NCBI RefSeq assembly: GCF_035582795.1
Contig: NC_134365.1
Location: 39,474,135 to 39,538,134 of the forward strand
Direction: 5' to 3'
From: Mycteria americana
Taxonomy: Eukaryota > Chordata > Aves > Ciconiiformes > Ciconiidae
DNA: 64,000 bases
This document shows, piece after piece, positions 39,460-52,079 of this stretch (its first letter is position 1; the number at the start of each line of letters is the position of its first letter). A program made the translations under genes and the position numbers. The notes under the pieces were generated by a model, which saw only the letters and a program-made list of their open reading frames with translations, was not told the origin of the DNA and made no database searches.

Positions 39460-39659
39460 AAAGCCCTGTCAGGTTTATTTTAGTGGTCGGTCACTCTAAC
39501 ACAGAAAGTATAAAGCCTAAGAAGTGAGCACAGCAGGCGAGGCTTAGCTTGAATACCTGAAGCAGCTCTCAGCAGCAAGTGGAGTGAAACTGGAGAGCTG
39601 GCAAGGCAGCGTGGCGGCTGGCAGCTGCCCAGAGGGAGGAGAGGGCTGGTACAGACAGC
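39460..39659. other. Unique sequence, no gene seen
   Basis: Short mixed stretch between the G run and the AT-rich block. Nothing recognised. Confidence 0.5.
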
Positions 39660-39840
39660 TCTACTGCCCGGGCAGAAGTATTGCTAATGTATCATTAAGC
39701 GATGACAATAAATGATGCTGTTGTAAACAGATTGCTGGAAAGCATTCTGGGAAGGGAGCCTCTGATTGCAAAAGCTGCCTTGAAATTGGAGTCATTTCAT
39801 CGAAACCATCGAAATCTATGTTTCATGTGAATTGCAGACA
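39660..39840. promoter_or_regulatory. Candidate conserved noncoding element
   Basis: Unique AT-rich block with TGCTAATG, CAATAAATGATG, a forkhead-type TGTAAACAG and a CATTCTGGGAAG core. No repeat signature and no open frame of interest. Enhancer-like by motif content only. Confidence 0.27.
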
Positions 39841-42440
39841 TGATGACACCAGAGCTCGGCAGCCCCATCTCCCAGAGCTAATGGGATCCGGGGCTGCTCC
39901 CGTGTACCTGGACAAAACCAGAGCGACTGCAATGGTGTGAACTGCCAGTGCTCTGCTAGTTGGAGAAAAAAGGAAAAACTACATGTCCTCAGACCTGCTT
40001 GGACTCCCCTGCACACAGGAGGACGTAGGACGTGTCCTCTTGCCCACCATGGAGCTGGTGCTGTGGCCGACTGCTCAGCCCCTGCCTTGCCCGGTGCTGA
40101 TGCCCTGCGTGCCCGAGCTCATGGGGTCTGCATGCCAGGCAAGAAACACTGCCTGCCTCTTGCAGCCTGGATTTCAAGTCAGGAGAACCCAGCATGAGGC
40201 AGTTGTGGAAAGGCAGCTTGGTTTTGAGACAAATGGCGATGCCAGCTCTAGCTGAACCTGCCATGCTGCCTGCTCTGTGCAGCGCGCATTGATGGCAGCT
40301 TACGTGGGCTCAGGCGTGCAGCGCGTACCCGCACACCGTGACTTATTTTACCTTCTGAAGGGCAGCAGTTTCTCATTGCGACACTCAGAGGAGGATTTTT
40401 TTTTTTCTCTTATTTTGCCTTTCATGAATACATTTCAAATAGTGAACCCCACGCCCTCTGTTAGTGACCGCACAAGACATGCAGAGCATAGACAGTGTTT
40501 AGCATCCCTTTTAGCAGCCCACTAGAGGTATGCACCATGGTCTGTGGCTTCCTATGTGTCAGAAACCACTCAATGCTTGTAGCACCGCATACCAAGGCAG
40601 TGTGTGATTAGTTAACATTTGAACTTAGCTTATTTGTAGCTTATTTCAAATCCAACAGTGCTTCTTCCATCTGATTTTTGTTGAGCGAAGAAGACAAGAC
40701 ATCACAAATGCACAGCATTATGTCAATTTGCTTCACCTTCTGGGAGGAGGACAGCTGACTTCGCAGGAAGTTTGTGCATTGTTTTTCAGGTCCACATCAA
40801 ATAAAAAATATTTAGATATTTGGGGTTTTTTTTGCTTGTTTACTAATTCAGCTTGAACAGCTGGAATTGTCATGTAAGCCCACGTTCTTATTTCATGTTA
40901 AAGTAGCGTCGCTCCATCACGATGAAGGGAGTGCAGCTGATCTGCACCACACAGAGACCTGGTTCACCATGGGGAGGCCCACGCCACGGGGCGGGGATGC
41001 TAACACCCCCCTGCAGCACGTGGGGCTGGCAACCCAGGTTTTCAGACTGAGCCCTCTCTAGGGCTGAGGCCAAAGTGGTGCAGGGTGCTCTGGCCCTGAT
41101 CTGATGGATTAGCATTTGCTGGATTAAGTCTCTACCATACAGCTTCTGATATCCTCTGCTGAACAAACAAACTAAAATTACTAGATGAAAAGTATAGAGA
41201 CACCGTTCTTGGACAAAGCATGTATCCTAAAACTACACCACGGAGGCTATCTAGCTATCGTCTGCTGCCGGGTGATTTTGTTTAAGAAATAACTCAAGGA
41301 AAAAAATAAAGGAAGAGCTCAATGCAATGCCAGAGCTAGTGACTAATACACACACAAAATTCTGTGGTCTCATAGGAAATCTGCCCTTAGTCTAAGATTT
41401 GGCAGTAGGTAAAAAGAAAAATATTGAGTCAGTAGAAAACTCCCAAACTGTGAGGAAAATCTGTCTTCTGATTACTAGCAGGTCTGCAAATGATAACAGA
41501 CTCTTTGCTTATGTATTATACCCCTGGTGAGGCACATCTGATATTAGCAACAAGGTCCCCTTTTTTTCCTTCAGGCCAGGTCACCCAGTTTCATGTTTCC
41601 TGTTCTTCTTGCAGGTGTACTTAGTTGAAGGCTTTGGAAATTTTCATATAACAATTTAAAATCTTTATTTTATTATTTTAGATACTCTTGCTGTGTATTA
41701 TGACCTTGTTCCAAGAAACCTTGTTTTATAGTAGTCTATCCTGAACAGTATTTCACCATCAGCTGAGGCACTTAAGCAATAAGTAAATTAATACTTCATC
41801 CATCCTCCCTTCTAGACTTGGCAGCTTGTGCTTTCAACATCATCATCCAAGTCTGCTGCTATTAAAAAGACCCCACACTGAACCCTCTGGTGCTTCACTA
41901 ATATTTTCCTTCTAATCTGGAAAGGCTAATCTTGTTTCTCGTGCTGGGTCGAAGACAGCTTCTCTTCTCAAATGTCAAGAAGCCAGCTTAGTACACCTTC
42001 GGCTTTGAACTGCTGGACAGGAAATGAATCACTGCACTTCTGAATTTGTGGGTATGGGAAGCCTGACAAATCATTGTCTCCTTTTTTATCAACAGTATCC
42101 CCAGGACTTTGAAGTAGTTGACCCTATGTATATCTTATTCTGCTACCCTGAGCTCAGTATTTACCAAATGTTCATGAAATGCTTGCTCCACCTTGAGCTT
42201 CTCTAATTTAGCATCCATTTTTTATTGTTCCTGAGTGGGATGCCACACAGATCCTGGCATCCTGAATCACTCTTCTTCTATATTGGCATTATGGATACAA
42301 GAAGGGGTTTTGTAGTGTGTAGTCTCCCAGATAAAAACCTGGGGACAGCAGGATTCAACATTTAGAAAAATCTGTGATCCCCCGAACCACAAAAGGACAG
42401 TCTGACTGTAACAGGGAAAAAATGACTATTCACTTTTTGT
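39841..42440. other. Unique sequence, no gene seen
   Basis: Overlapping short ORFs near 39.9-40.3 kb on both strands reflect local GC content. The rest is AT-rich and closed. No mobile element before the LTR. Confidence 0.5.
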
Positions 42441-42445
42441 ACTGG
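42441..42445. repeat. Target-site duplication, left copy (ACTGG)
   Basis: Identical to 43005-43009 on the other side of the solo LTR, marking the original integration site. Confidence 0.9.
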
Positions 42446-43004
42446 TGTCATGGTTTAACCCCAGTCGGCAACTAAGCACCACACAGCCGCTCACTCACCC
42501 GCCACTCCCCACCCCCCGCCCCGGGTGGGATGAGGGAGAGAATCAGAAAAAAAAAGTAAAACCTGTGGATTGAGATAAAGACAGTTTAATAGGACAGCAG
42601 AGGAAGACAAAATAATAATAATAAAGATGATAAAAGAATGTACAAAACAAGTGATGCCCAAGGCAATTGCTCACCACTCACTGACTGATGCCCAGCCCGT
42701 CCCCGAGCAGCGGTCGCTGCCCCCCAGCCAGCTCCCCCCAGTTTCTATACTGAGCATGACCTCGTATGGTATGGAATAGCCCTTTGGCCAGTTTGGGTCA
42801 GCTGTCCTGGCTGTGCCCCCTCCCAGCTTCTTGTGCTCCTGGCAGAGCATGGGAAGCTGCAAAGTCCTTGACTTAGTGTAAGCACTGCTCAGCAGCAACT
42901 AAAACATCAGTGTGTTATCAACATTATTCTCATACTAAATCCAAAACAGCACTATACCAGCTACTAGGAAGAAAATTAAATCTCTCCCAGCTGAAACCAG
43001 GACA
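42446..43004 (-). mobile_element. Solo LTR of an avian endogenous retrovirus (ERVL-like)
   Basis: A 559-bp element with TG...CA ends: plus-strand left end TGTCATGGTTTAACCCCAG, right end CTGAAACCAGGACA. It is flanked by identical 5-bp direct repeats ACTGG at 42441-42445 and 43005-43009. I recognise the sequence as a common avian LTR; family name not assigned. Five-base target-site duplications are typical of ERVL-type elements. Sense is probably the minus strand: in that direction a TATAGAAA box (42749-42742) precedes an ATTAAA polyadenylation-like signal (42590-42585) by about 155 bases. No gag, pol or env sequence adjoins it, so it is a solo LTR left by recombination between two LTRs. The perfect duplication and intact ends suggest a fairly recent insertion. 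Its 75-codon minus ORF is incidental. Confidence 0.93.
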
Positions 43005-43009
43005 ACTGG
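43005..43009. repeat. Target-site duplication, right copy (ACTGG)
   Basis: Matches 42441-42445 exactly and directly abuts the terminal CA of the LTR. Confidence 0.9.
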
Positions 43010-46000
43010 GAAAGGACTCCTTGAGCAAGGTGGGCTTTGCACTACAGTAGACACGAACACCTTACTTTCATTCTTTAAGAATTAATGTTACGGACCAGTG
43101 ATCTCAAAACTGCCCTTGGATTTGGGCACTGGGTCCCTGGTGTCTTTTTCAAAATCCTAGCCAAGTTATGGTCCGTACGGTCCTTATACTCCTGCAGTAT
43201 CTCAGATCTTCTGTCAAAGGGCTGGGCCCTGTTGTGCTCAGCACCATGTAAAAGGGGAACAAAAAGTAGGTGTCTGCCCGAGGCTGCCCACAGTTAATTC
43301 TACGATAAATCTGGTGCCAGACATTGTGAGACACCTCTGACTTATTTTTAATGAAAAACTGTTTCTTTTTCATTCAGAACAGCACTCTGAAAACACGCAC
43401 ATTTCTAGCCATTTCTCACTGTATATAAATTATAGGATATATTTGATATGTAATATGCTTTAGCAATGCAGTGGAAATTACTTGCTGCTTTAGTCACCTT
43501 AGAAATGGCATGAGCAGCATCTACTAATCCTTCCTTGTCCAGATATTTCAGTTATTCCAAAATCCCACACTCGATTTCAGTTCACAGCTCTCCCGTGTAT
43601 TATTCTCTTTCATCAAAATGGCATTTTGCCCGTATGCTGGTGTACATTTCAGAAACTGTGACAGCTGGATGCAGACAAACGAGAGAGGATGCTTCCGCAA
43701 GGGCACGTGGGGGGGTTCTCCCATGTAAAGGGCTGACCTGTCCCATCGGTTGTGGGATGACTTCGAAGCTGAGGCACACTGGAGAAATGTGATTATGGGT
43801 TTTGAACGTGAAGTATCTCCTCTCCAGACCTTTTCCTGCTGATACCTGAGCTCAGCTGGAGTCTGGGGCAGGAGCCTCCTACTGCCACGTCTGGCCCATG
43901 TCCTGCCACCCCCAGCCCTGCACCCTTCCCAGCACCACGTTGCTTTTCAGCCGTGTAGATGAGGGAGGAGCAAGGAGAGCGGCACAGGACCTGGGTGGGT
44001 ATCTTCTATTGTATTTTGACTTTTCATACAGATGCTCATGTTCCTCACTGATGGCTTTTCCTTTCGTCCCCAAAGACTTTTTTCTGGGTCTCAGCTGCAG
44101 GAGATCTATTGGTCTCTGTTAGCCGAGTTTGCAAGTCACCTCCTGCCTTAGAAATATCGCCAGGGCTGCACCCAAGGCTGCACCTCCTCAGGCAGTCCCT
44201 TCATGCCCCTGCAGTGAGACTGGCAGGGCTGGGAAGGGCAACCGCTATTTCTGTGTTTTCAAGTTCTCCAGCGCTTGTTCTGTTACTTTTCCCCCATACT
44301 ACTATGTGTTCACCAGGACACAGGCCCAGTTTCTTGGACTGTGATGCTGTCTTTCCTTTGCTTTCCATGACGGGGACCTAACTCAATGGCAACTCATGTA
44401 AGCAAGGTCCCCACCTAGGGACTACAAAGGCGTTGCAAAGGAGGTGAAGAACATGGGACATGTCCTAGGCAGACGCTGCCTGCCTAAGATCTATCACAAA
44501 TTACTATTTCCTATGCGGGCTTTCAAAATAGCAGATCTGTTACCTTGATATCCATACCTTAAACGCACGCTGGGAGAGGTGAGCTCTTCGTGTATTAGTG
44601 TATGTCAGTAAAGCGAACTCTGGGATTGCCCTTCCAAACCCAAGGGAAAAAAATGTGACTTTGCAGCCCATGTTCTACAGTTTCACTTGTCCCTTCACTA
44701 CACTTTGGACGGAGTTAGATTGCTGCCTCCCTCACAGTTGTCTCCCAGGTAGCCCATACAATTGACTCAGATCTATATCTGAGTCATCACATTGCACAGG
44801 TCCACCCAGAGCGCTTTACAGGCCCTGGCCATGCACGAAATGCCACCTCCCCCAGACAGAGAGTAGAAACCAAAATCAGCAAATAGCACACCGAGGAAAG
44901 CAGCAATTCTGGCTTATTTTTAGAGCAAAGATGTCAGAGGGTTTGCATATCCCAGCAGGACACACAGAAATCTGGTGTCCTAAGTCATAGCCAAATCAAA
45001 CACACACACACTACGATGGAAGGCACCAGGTCAGCCACGCTGGAGAGATACCTACGTACGGGTTTGATTTATGAAATAGGGTGGGCAAGCTTATGCTAGA
45101 CCTCTCCTTTTCCTGAGAATCAAGAGATGATTGCAGGCTCTCCGGTGCCCATGTGGCACCTCTCACACAGTCTTCCCAAACAATAATCCTAGTAGTTAAA
45201 CATCTTGTGATACTTATGCAGTCTTGGGTTTCACTGGTGTTGCTTGATGCTTGGTCCATCCCCGAGTGCTTCGGCAGGGGCTAACCCTGCCCTCCCAGTG
45301 AGCACCGCAAGGGTTTCCTCCACCACACCGGCCGGTTACCACTGGCAGGAGCAAGCAGACGGTCCCAGGAGAATCACCTGGCTGCTCCAACGCTGTGTGT
45401 CTGGGCTCACCCTGCTGAAGTGGCACTAATTATCCTGCCAGCATTACGCAAGGAGGTATTACGCACTAAGTAGAGGGCAGAGCACTGATTACATTGCAGG
45501 GATGATTACAGGAGCCTTCTCAGATATCCACCTACCCACAGGTATATTCACCTGCTGCTGCTGTGCATATCTGCGGCGCATGAACAATGCCGCGATGAGC
45601 TATTTAGGGTGTGTGGGAGCCTCCCAGGGCTGCTGTCAGCAAGCAAAGGCCAAGCAGCGCCCTGCCTACTCCCATGGGGATGCCTCCTCAGCTGTATTCA
45701 TCTAACTACAGTATCCTTACTGAAATGTTGTGGACGGTCTCCAGCTGTTTGATGGGAGCTGGTATTGCAATGAGTTAGGTCCCACCCAAGGGGCAGATAC
45801 GGCTTCATACAGCGACAGGGGACTGTAGGGACAAGTACTGGCTGCATCACGCCACGGGGCTTCCCCCACCCTCCGCTCTCCTTGCCCCTCTCAGGGAAGC
45901 CAGCAAGCTGCCAGGCTGCCTGAGAAAGCTCTTGCTTTCCTTAGTTGTTTCCTTTGGACTAGAATTTCTCAGCGCTTCCTCCGCTCCCTGCCCAGCCATA

Positions 46001-46679
46001 GCTGGGAAGGCCATAAATGCAAACGGGTTTATTTTGCACGTATTTCTTACTCTGAAGCATTTGACCGAAGCAACATTCAAAAATATATTGCCAGTGCTAG
46101 GATTTCTTTGCTCTCTGTTGTCAACAACGTATTTTTAAAAGAAACATTCCAGGGGTTTTTTTTTTGTTGTTGGTGGTGTGATCGCCTTGTTTCAGAGTTA
46201 CTTAAGTAGGAAAATATTTCCCTTGGAAAGGATCCAAGCCCACAGAAGTCAGGCAGAGTCTCTCTGTTGACTTTAAATGCACTATGGACTAGGCTGCTGT
46301 AAAATCCTAGAACGAATACATCGGTAAAGACCAAGGTGCTGTTGGGTTTAATGAGACAAATATGGCAGGACCTGTGATGGTGAGCAATGCTGCTGTTAGT
46401 TACCTTAGCAGTGCGGAAGGAGAGCTCTCTGGACTGTGGGTATTTATGCAGTTAATTGATGGCTGGATATTCATAGCCTGGCAATGATCTTTTTAAGGCT
46501 GCAGGCACCAGGCGTGGGCTTTCCCATGGGGAAGGGAGAGGGGGATGGAGTGGAAGCAGCGCTGATAGCGGTGCTGGAGGTTTGAGACGGCTTTTCCCCT
46601 CGCTGCTAGCTTTGGTCTCCCTCTCTCCAGCTTCACTCCCCCAAATATTTGGTGTTTCTGCACAAAGCCACAGCAAGGC
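43010..46679. other. Unique sequence, no gene seen
   Basis: No ORF above 92 codons, and none recognisable. Short CA run near 45001-45011. GC content rises after 45.2 kb. Confidence 0.5.
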
Positions 46680-47110
46680 ACCGCCGCGATTGCGTTATCT
46701 GTTTGTGCCGTGCATCTCAGCCCCTTCAGCCTTCCTCCGTGCGACCTCACGGGTGGGAGCACCCTGCGGCTGGGGAGGGGATTCGGCCCCAGGCACGCGC
46801 CCGCGGCTGTGCTGGGTCAAGGGCAGGACTCGGCAGGGGTCACTGCCCCGCGGGCCGCTCGGCTGAACCCTTCCTGCAGTTGCTGCTTCTCCTTTCCCAG
46901 GCGAAATGAGTGTTTCCGTTGCGGAAACAAATTTTGCCGGGTGCTGGCTGGAAGCGCTGGGAGGCAGCCCCGGGGCAGAGCCGGTGGCCGGGGGGATGCC
47001 ACCAGCAGCCACTGCTGCCGCCGCCGTGGCTGCCCTGCCCGCGGGCTTCCCTTGCCCAGCTGTGGGAAGCGCTGGGAGCTCAGCATCCCCTACAGCTGCT
47101 GATGTAGGTA
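46680..47110. promoter_or_regulatory. CpG-island-like block
   Basis: By hand I count roughly 33 CpGs in the first 390 bp, at about 65% GC. That density is typical of a small CpG island and possibly a promoter or first exon. Inside it, CTTCTCCTTTCCCAG ending at about 46901 resembles a 3' splice site on the plus strand. A frame with ATG at 46906 continues for 110 codons (alanine/proline-rich, no domain) and stops at 47238. Several other frames on both strands are also open, so I do not call a gene. Confidence 0.45.
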
Positions 47111-47569
47111 GCTACGCCTGGATTAACGAAAGCAACATTATGGCTCCTGTTTCTGAAAAGGTTCGTCCCCCGGCGGTACCGAGCGTCAAGACTCTTACGG
47201 ACACAATTTCGTATCCTCCATTTGCTGATGCTAATTAGAAAAGCAGCTCCAGCTCTGCACACCCAAACGCTATTAATGCAAAGGAAAGCTGAAGGCTTGT
47301 AAGAAACAGCCAACATTCAAGGAACATTTTGGTGGTTGCATTTTTCCTACCGTTCTGTCTCACTGGAGATAATAGAAAAGCCAGAGAGTTATTCTGAAGG
47401 AAGAGCTGTCTTTAGCTCTGATGAATACTGGTGATTAGGACCGGCTTTGATCCAGTGCTGGAAACCAATCACAGTTAAGATCTCTCCTAAAAAAAGAACT
47501 TATTTAATGTTTACATAAAAATGCCACATAAAAATAAATTGAATCTAGCCTCTGGAATCATACCCAGCA
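47111..47569. other. Unique sequence, no gene seen
   Basis: Transition from the CpG-rich block to AT-rich sequence. A few CpGs persist to about 47215. No repeat recognised. Confidence 0.5.
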
Positions 47570-48060
47570 TATCTGCCTTGGAGTATACGTCTACCTCCTG
47601 AGAATTCATACAGTAATTAGATGAATGTGCTTAATTAATCACATTTCCTGTGCTGAAGAGGTTTGATGGAAAACATTTGCTTCCATCACTTTATTAAAGC
47701 ATTATTGAGTGTTGCACTTGTCATGTGTTCATCACCAGCCTTCTCACCAATTAATCCTGACAAAATGAAGTTTACCAACAGCAAAGCAAGCCAGTGCTCA
47801 CACAGGCGCGTTGCAGTAGCTTTGTGTACATGCCTTCATGCCTCTAGGTAATTACGGGATAATTGAGAGCAGAGGCTGTTTAATCTAAAATGAGATGTGC
47901 TAAATATAAACCATTTTCAGTGCCTGATTGATACTGTTTTAATAGGTTTGGTATCATCTACTGCCATGGACATGTAATGCATGATTACCTTTATTTATTG
48001 CTTGTGTTTATTATCAATTTTAAAGGCAAAATATGATTTGCCAGCATGGTTATTATACCT
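47570..48060. promoter_or_regulatory. Candidate conserved noncoding element, homeobox-site rich
   Basis: About 490 bp of AT-rich unique sequence without long frames. Visible cores include TTAATTAATC near 47631, a PBX/HOX-type TGATTGAT at 47925-47932, TGCATGATTACC near 47981 and forkhead/Hox-like TTTATTATC near 48008. It lies 500 bp from a CpG-island-like block, a common arrangement around developmental genes. Function and conservation are inferred. Confidence 0.33.
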
Positions 48061-48435
48061 ATGAAGCAATTACTGCATATTTAATATTTTTCCCACACAC
48101 CATGCCTGAATTAAAGCATGGGTATTCAAAACCAGAGGCCTGAAGATAGGATCTTAAACCTTTCCAGAGGCACTTAATATTTGGCCTGGGCCACAGCATT
48201 GCTGAGACTCCATCTCCTGGGAGCCAGCATCCAATCTGGGGGCAGGGATACCTGCCAGAGACTGCCAGCAGTTTCTGAGGCTCAGGAGGGGACACAGCAG
48301 AGACCTTCCCACTGCAGAGCAGGGACAGGAACAGAGGAGCTGGACGGGGCAGCAGAGCTGAGGAGAGTCCTGGGAGCAAGCCCTAGTGCTGGAGCCCACC
48401 AGCTGGGCTTGGGCAGGGACCCCCAGCCCTGCTGC
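48061..48435. other. Unique sequence, no gene seen
   Basis: GC-richer lead-in to the microsatellite. The ORFs that run into it are products of the repeat. Confidence 0.5.
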
Positions 48436-48520
48436 ATCCCATCCCATCCCATCCCATCCCATCCCATCCCATCCCATCCCATCCCATCCCATCCCATCCC
48501 ATCCCATCCCATGCCATGCC
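48436..48520. repeat. ATCCC pentanucleotide microsatellite
   Basis: Fifteen uninterrupted ATCCC units (48436-48510), then two ATGCC units (48511-48520). On the minus strand the unit is GGGAT. The perfect array suggests recent, probably polymorphic, expansion. Open frames through it (repeating M-G-W-D on the minus strand, I-P-S-H on the plus) are repeat artefacts. Confidence 0.98.
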
Positions 48521-51500
48521 AGGAGCAAGCATAGACCTCGCCGAAAGAAAGCGCACATGGTGGGAAGGGGGAAGAGAGGCATCCCTTGAAAAGCCATCAC
48601 CACTGCTGGTGACTTGAGTCTCCTCCAAGAATAGGAGAGTCGTCCCGTGCCTGCTCCCTTCTTTTCTCTCAGGCCACCAAAAATGGCTGGGATGCTCCAG
48701 CTCCTGCGAAACAGTGGCCGAGTGGGATGGAGGCTGCCCTCCGCCAGTGCTGGAAGCTAAAGGCTCTCCAGGACTGTACACCAGCTCACTGGCAGAGCTG
48801 AGACTAGTTAGGAGTTGCTAACACTAAGCTGCAGAGAGAATAAATCACATCCCATTGACTGCCTCTTAACCAGGTTTTCACTGCTATGATACTGAGGCCA
48901 TCTTTCTAAGGGCTATTCTCTTCCGACCACCTAAAATATTAGGCATGCAGACAAATATTAATGAATGCAAAGCAGTTTCCCTATTCTACCAACCATCCAG
49001 TCCCAAAGAAGCCTCTTATTGTAGAAATAAGCTAGCTGTCATAAGCACTTCTGCTTGCATAGTCATTAGGAATGGAAATGCTTATTTCCATACAAAAATA
49101 AAATGCTTACTTACTGGTAGGCAATCAGATTTTGCTCTTCTCTCTCTGCCTTACTGCAAGAATTTTGTGTTACAACTCAGGCATTTTTATTGCTGACACA
49201 TTCACAAAGTTACTTACAGTACTGTGCATAGCACGATATCCTTCATATATGAGTCTGCATTTCCAGCAATTACCCAGAGCTACTGCAGAGATAATTTTTA
49301 GCCATGGGAACATTTATTTCTTTTTTCTTGTCAAAAACTAAACCTAGATTTGGCTGGAAAATATTTGGCAACAGTTTTACATTTTTGATAGAGTGCTTCT
49401 GTGTGCATAATACTGTTTCTTCCAAAAGTCCAGGTTGCTGTTGGAAGGCAACCTGGACTGAAAGTTTGCAGCCAACTTTAGCAATGACTCCTTTATACAT
49501 GCCCTACCTTGTTACCCTCTCTGTCACTTACAGACTTATTCCCCAGCTTTAAAAACCTTTTCAGAAGGGGGAGATATAGCCCAAAGGGTGGCCGAGTCTC
49601 TGCAAAAACAGAGAAAGAGCTGAAGAGGGAAGGCTGCGCAGCCTTGCCATTGCCTCTTCCCTTCCCTTCTGCTGCACTGCTAATGGTAGGGCTGAAATCC
49701 TGCCCAGTCTGTTTGGTTAATCATATAGCTGGACATGCTCTAAAACCTGCAGAACTCAACAGAAAAACCTGTCTTAACCCTTCGTGAGTGTCAGATAAGC
49801 CTCCTTTAGGATTTGGGTTTGGAGGGCTATGTGTTGGTGCAGTACTCGCAGCTAGTACCACTAAACCAAATGGAAATACGCCTAGTCTGCTCTCAATATC
49901 TAGTGAACTCCTGGAAGTATCTTAAAACACCCTGGAAATACCTTGGATAGACAAATTACCCAAGAAACAGTAAGCACTTGCCACTGAAGGGAATGGGAGC
50001 ATCTAAATGGCTGAGGTACGAACTCAGCCCATAGTCTTGCAGCCCGAGAGCCATCTGGCTGAAATCCACGCTTCTGTGTAATGCAAGTAATAGGGGAACC
50101 CTGTATAAGCTGTATCAGCCCTTTCAGCTCAGTTAACTGTTGTTTGAAAAATAAGAATAATAAATAAGATGGGAAATCTCACAAGTTTATTTGTTTTTCC
50201 TAAAATTCCCTGGCTGCTTCATTAAGTGCCCATGTTAGGCATCACGCTGGGAGAGGCTGCCATTTGGTACAGAAACGGCAGAGAGAAGGGGCTGGTTTGG
50301 TTCCTGGCCAAGTGAAGAACCTGGGTGACTCCAGTTGAAGATTCACTCAAGAGTCAGGAATAAACTTTACCTCCACACGAACAACTCTAGACTCCAGCAG
50401 GGACAAGAGAAGTGAATGCAGCGGCAAAGAGCAAGAGAGAAGGGGAGGTTCATAGGAAGTAAGAAATGTGGAAAATGCCACCGCAAAGGTTAGGATGGGA
50501 AAAGCCTGTGATCATCTTGGATGCTATTGGTAAATTAGATAGGGAGGAACTCACAGGCTCCCTAAGGCCCCTGTGGAACAAAGCACTGAAGCATACGCTC
50601 CAAGCTATACAGGTATCTACACGCTCACTCTACCCAAGGCGTAGGTGTCCCCGCACACTACAAAGTTGCTAACTACGCTCACATTCCTGGCGCGAGTCCC
50701 CCATCTGATATCGGCGTGGCTGTGCACACACTTGCTTGCTTCATGTCTGAGGAAATTCTTTTGCAGAAGTCCTGAAAGGTGCCAGGGGCTGGGGCCGCTG
50801 CCTGCCGCCGAGCAGGGGGCACGAGCGGCTGCCTGCGCCTCGCCTGCCTGTGCGGAGGTGTGGGAGCGGGTCTGCCCCTGCAAGCCGTTCAGACCTCATC
50901 TCCTCTGCGTGGACCTGCCAACAAGGGTGCCAATTAGTGCCAACGGGAGCTTATTGAGCGCTGAGGTAGGCTTGCTGTTGTGCAATTGCTGGGAAATGAA
51001 AACAGCCTGTTCCTGCAGGTTTGCCTTTTTTTTTTTTTCCCCTCTTTTTTTTTGTATTGTACAGTAACTACAATTAAATCTTTCTTGGCGTGGCGTTTCA
51101 TTTGAGAGCCCTTTCCCTCTATGACTGCTCTGCATCCCTGTGTGAATTACTTGATGTTTCATTACACAAATAGGCTTCATTTGCAGAAATTATGCCCTGC
51201 TGGGAAAAATCAAATGCTTGAATTACAGGTATTCTGCAGGGGGGAATCTGTCCTCAGACAGTGAGATCAGGGGTCGAGACCTGCCCACAGCTGCTGGTCT
51301 GGAGCAGTTATGCAGAGGGAAGGATTTATTTTTAAATGCCCATTTTAAGAAAAAAGCTTCTGGGTCTAAGGGGGAAAATAATCATTGCTCGAGCCGTGCC
51401 TGGGCCATAGAAAGCCAAGGATGCTGGTTGTGCTCCAGCCAGCCGTGGGAAGACCTTGAACAGCAGCTGCTGAAGTAAGGCGTGAGTTCGTCTGCAAACA

Positions 51501-52079
51501 CCTCCCCAAGTTCATGACCAAACCTTCCTGCCTGCGCTTAAAATCTCACAAGAACTACCTGGGCAGGGTGGATTTCAGGTTGACAAAAAACGGGGCAGGG
51601 ACTTCATGGCATGTCCCGTTCTTTCTCCCTCCCATCAGACAGCACCTCCTTTCTAGGGCGCTGCCGGGTTTTTGTGCTTGACCCAAGCTGAGCAGGACAA
51701 ACTAACAGCAAGAGAGCTTGGAGGAGTGTTAACAAATCTCACCCCGCTTCCCACCTTCCATTCCTCTCCTGGTTTTGTGCTATAAGGACTCGAATTATTT
51801 TTTCCTCTGCTATGGCATTCACCTAACCAAAGTCAGACATTTACAGTGGGCTCTGTACCTGGACTACTTCTCCAGAGTGCCTCTAGGTCAGAGCAGACAC
51901 ACAGACACCTGTGGAGCTCATGTTATCCTAAAGCAGGTCTAATACAGGTCAGATGAATCGTGCCTTAGAAATGCCCACCTCTCTCCATTGATTTTGAAGG
52001 GGGCCTGGAGCTACTGGCTCAGACTGTCTGCCATGTCTAAATTTTGATCAGACGCATCCACGCTGAAGTCCGTAGCCTG
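48521..52079. other. Unique sequence, no supported gene
   Basis: Only short ORFs, the longest at 50645-51067 (+, 140 codons, no domain). A diverged fragment near 49990-50030 (GAAGGGAATGGGAGCATCTA) resembles an old sauropsid interspersed repeat, but is too short to assign. T runs lie near 51030-51055. Confidence 0.4.

Noticed and set aside
42446-43004. A full-length endogenous provirus
   Set aside because: No second LTR, primer-binding site or gag/pol/env sequence adjoins it, and target duplications sit directly at its two ends.
48154-48781. Minus-strand ORFs with M-G-W-D repeats and plus-strand ORFs with I-P-S-H repeats
   Set aside because: Translation of the ATCCC microsatellite.
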